A stretch of DNA of 64,000 nucleotides from Alphaproteobacteria bacterium (GTDB lineage Bacteria; Pseudomonadota; Alphaproteobacteria; UBA8366), in contig JAJFJD010000056.1 in the NCBI GenBank assembly GCA_021774335.1, positions 1-64,000 of the forward strand, given 5' to 3'. The translations under genes and the position numbers were made by a program. Shown one piece after another: positions 62,190 to 64,000 of the stretch. Under the pieces are notes generated by a model, which saw only the letters and a program-made list of their open reading frames with translations, was not told the DNA's origin and made no database searches. Position 1 is the stretch's first letter. Every line of letters starts with the position of its first letter.

Positions 62190-64000
62190 ATGACGGAACC
62201 GGAAAAGCAACCCGCGGCTCTCCCGACGAAAAGCCGTTGGAAAAGGTGGTTGGCTTTTTCCTCGGCCGGTGTCGGCCTATTCATCATCCTGTCCATCGTG
62301 GGCGTTGCGCTCGCTTGGGCCTACCGGACGGATGTGGCCGAATGGGCCATCGCCATCTATCTCAAAGACCAGAAGACCAAGTCGGTTTCCGTAACCGTCG
62401 AGAGCCTCGAACCCGATCACATCCGCATTAAGGATTTTCGGATGGAGGCGGATCAAACCGTCTCCATTTCGTCGATCCGCGCCACCTATGCGGTCGACGA
62501 CTGGATCGACGGCATCGTCGACTCGATCACCATCGCCGGCCTCGCGGTGGAAACCAAAGGTGACACGGTCGAGATCGACCGGATCGAGGGATCAGGCTCC
62601 TTTTCAGCATCACTCAAGGGTTTAAAATCACTTCAAGCGGGCTTCGATCTCGTTCGCATCCAGACCAGCGACCAGACATTTGAGCCGAGCCGCGTCGATA
62701 TTGGATACGAAAACGGAATCCTGTCGCTCGATTCCGCGATAGCCGCGCCGCATGGATTCGTCACCTTGATCGGCAGTGGCCCACTCGACCCGGATGGCGA
62801 TCCGTTTGAGCTTCACATTGCGGGGAGCGTGGACGCCGGCTTCACCTCGAACCTAGTCGCCAGGAAACGCATCCGGACCGCCGGCTACCTCTCGTTCGCC
62901 GTTAACGCGGAGGTCCAGGATCCTCTCTTTTTCATGGACAAACACCCGTCGGGACGGCTGACAATCCCGCCCGACCTCACGGTCAACGGCCAAGCACGGC
63001 TGGGCCTCGACCGACTCTCGATCGATGGCACGGTTATTCCGATGGCCGAGCCGGATGTCCTGAATTTCAATTTCGCCGACCTCGTGACAACCACCGACGG
63101 ATCCAACGGATCGTTCAAACTATCGCTCGACGCGGCGAAGCGAAAAACACCAGGGATTGGCTTCACCAAGGCAAATGTCACGCTCAACGGAGCCTACGTT
63201 CTGGCTAAGGATAAGTTGTCGCTCACGATCGGCGCCGGCCCTGTAGCGCAGGTTCGGGACGTGCGGCTATCGAAGGGACTGCCGGTTGCGGGTGACTTGA
63301 ACCTCGAGTTCATCGACGACACGAATACATTTGTCTTCGATCTTGGCAAAGGCGCAGAGCGGCACAGCATCAACGCAAAACTGGCGTGGCGCGACGGCAC
63401 AATCTCGATGCAGTCCGAAGGACATCCGAGCGACCGGGCAGATCCGGTGATCTTCACGCTTCGCGGCGCGTTCGATGCGACCCCATTGCTCACCTCAATC
63501 CAGGACGCCAAAGGCATCAAGGGGAATGCGAATATCTTCTTGGCGGGCCGGATCACCCAGCCGCTGCTGATCATTGACGCAATGGCTGATGGGGCCGCTC
63601 CTTGGCCCGGTGACGTTCGGCTCGACGGCGCGGCCAAGCTGAACACCACGGGGCTGGCGATCCCAGGAGCCGACGCTGCCAAGTCGGCGAAAGACAGCAT
63701 CGAGATTACGCTAAAAGGATTCAACGGCAGCAGCGGGCACCAACGTGGAAAGGTTACTATTGCGGCCAAATTGGACAAGCGGTCGTTCGGCGGCACCATG
63801 TTCGATGAGGCGCTCTTATCCCTGGATGGACGGTTGACCTCCAGTGCGCGGGGGTATCAGTTCATCCCCAGCTTCGACAGCACGCTCTTCCTGAAAAACA
63901 TTCGAACGGAGAGCGGTTTGGTCGTGCCAACCGGGCTAACGCTGCAACTCACCGGCGACAAGAACCATCTCACCGTGCCGAACGATCTGTCCGGAGCCTT
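62190..64000 (+). CDS. YdbH/AsmA-like envelope protein (C-terminus beyond window)
   Basis: The ATG at 62190 opens a frame that stays open to the window end (603 codons). It starts with a basic stretch and one membrane helix near residues 23-43 (FSSAGVGLFIILSIVGVALAW), then long repeats of beta-strands with many aspartates and glycines (for example LDLGVDR-like strands, IRIKDFRMEAD, VDIGYENGILSLDS). This is the pattern of YdbH/AsmA-like proteins that bridge the inner and outer membranes and move phospholipids. It follows the cox terminator and is probably independent. YnbE and YdbL would be expected next, beyond the window. Confidence 0.7.
   Translation, partial: MTEPEKQPAALPTKSRWKRWLAFSSAGVGLFIILSIVGVALAWAYRTDVAEWAIAIYLKDQKTKSVSVTVESLEPDHIRIKDFRMEADQTVSISSIRATYAVDDWIDGIVDSITIAGLAVETKGDTVEIDRIEGSGSFSASLKGLKSLQAGFDLVRIQTSDQTFEPSRVDIGYENGILSLDSAIAAPHGFVTLIGSGPLDPDGDPFELHIAGSVDAGFTSNLVARKRIRTAGYLSFAVNAEVQDPLFFMDKHPSGRLTIPPDLTVNGQARLGLDRLSIDGTVIPMAEPDVLNFNFADLVTTTDGSNGSFKLSLDAAKRKTPGIGFTKANVTLNGAYVLAKDKLSLTIGAGPVAQVRDVRLSKGLPVAGDLNLEFIDDTNTFVFDLGKGAERHSINAKLAWRDGTISMQSEGHPSDRADPVIFTLRGAFDATPLLTSIQDAKGIKGNANIFLAGRITQPLLIIDAMADGAAPWPGDVRLDGAAKLNTTGLAIPGADAAKSAKDSIEITLKGFNGSSGHQRGKVTIAAKLDKRSFGGTMFDEALLSLDGRLTSSARGYQFIPSFDSTLFLKNIRTESGLVVPTGLTLQLTGDKNHLTVPNDLSGA

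Noticed and set aside
1..64000. CRISPR arrays, insertion sequences, phage genes
   Set aside because: No regularly spaced repeats and no transposase, integrase or phage structural protein were found by reading the window.

Overview
The window looks like chromosomal DNA of a free-living alphaproteobacterium, most like the Rhodospirillales. The evidence is the NDUFS4-type complex I accessory subunit, a complete alphaproteobacterial-style tad/cpa pilus locus with a CtrA-type box, a DUF1127 protein, PAS_5-type proteins, a tripartite tricarboxylate transporter and a cox-type molybdenum hydroxylase. Coding regions are mostly GC-rich. The stretches at about 1-2 kb, 6-10.4 kb and 15.3-17.8 kb look AT-richer and accessory. 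No insertion sequence, phage or CRISPR array was seen.

Layout. At 1-4.6 kb a divergent pair (CapK-like adenylating ligase on minus, LPLAT-like acyltransferase on plus) is present twice in tandem; the first acyltransferase is a pseudogene. At 4.6-5.8 kb are a fasciclin-domain protein and a secreted histidine phosphatase. The 5.87-10.69 kb stretch holds a methyltransferase, a BBE-type FAD oxidase, an HxlR-SCP2 regulator and a GNAT protein. It is bounded by a 14-bp direct repeat, one copy being the 3' end of tRNA-Arg(TCT), as expected for an old island. At 10.8-13.4 kb a minus-strand operon encodes a carboxymuconolactone decarboxylase-like protein, two tandem 3-hydroxyisobutyrate dehydrogenase paralogues and the NDUFS4-like subunit. 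A DUF1127 peptide, a class V aminotransferase and tRNA-Pro(TGG) follow. At 15.9-17.7 kb are two adjacent PAS_5-like proteins and a GNAT-like protein.

At 18.0-21.2 kb lies tctCBA, with a single in-frame amber codon in tctC. A Rieske ring-hydroxylating dioxygenase (alpha and beta) and a luciferase-like monooxygenase follow. At 24.2-26.0 kb are three overlapping genes: an ExbB/TolQ-like channel, a protein with an ExbD-like helix fused to a DVDLWV-motif periplasmic domain, and a third membrane protein. This is the best candidate for an undescribed system. At 26.3-29.5 kb two divergent succinyl-CoA-synthetase-like subunits precede an acyl-CoA dehydrogenase.

At 29.5-42.4 kb is the Tad locus: tadG (minus), flp, cpaA-B-C-D-E-F, tadB, tadC, tadD (minus) and two tadE-like pseudopilins. 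At 42.6-49.4 kb are a small secreted protein, a DUF192 protein, a class I-like deacetylase, an Atm1-type ABC exporter and a soluble multi-PAS histidine kinase. At 49.4-56.8 kb a ten-gene minus-strand operon encodes an Mrp-type cation/proton antiporter with three MrpD-like subunits, a stand-alone DUF4040 subunit and no full-length MrpA. After a solitary Panacea-domain gene, 57.6-62.1 kb carries coxG-S-L-M-type genes with the form II AYRGAGR motif. The window ends inside a YdbH/AsmA-like envelope protein.
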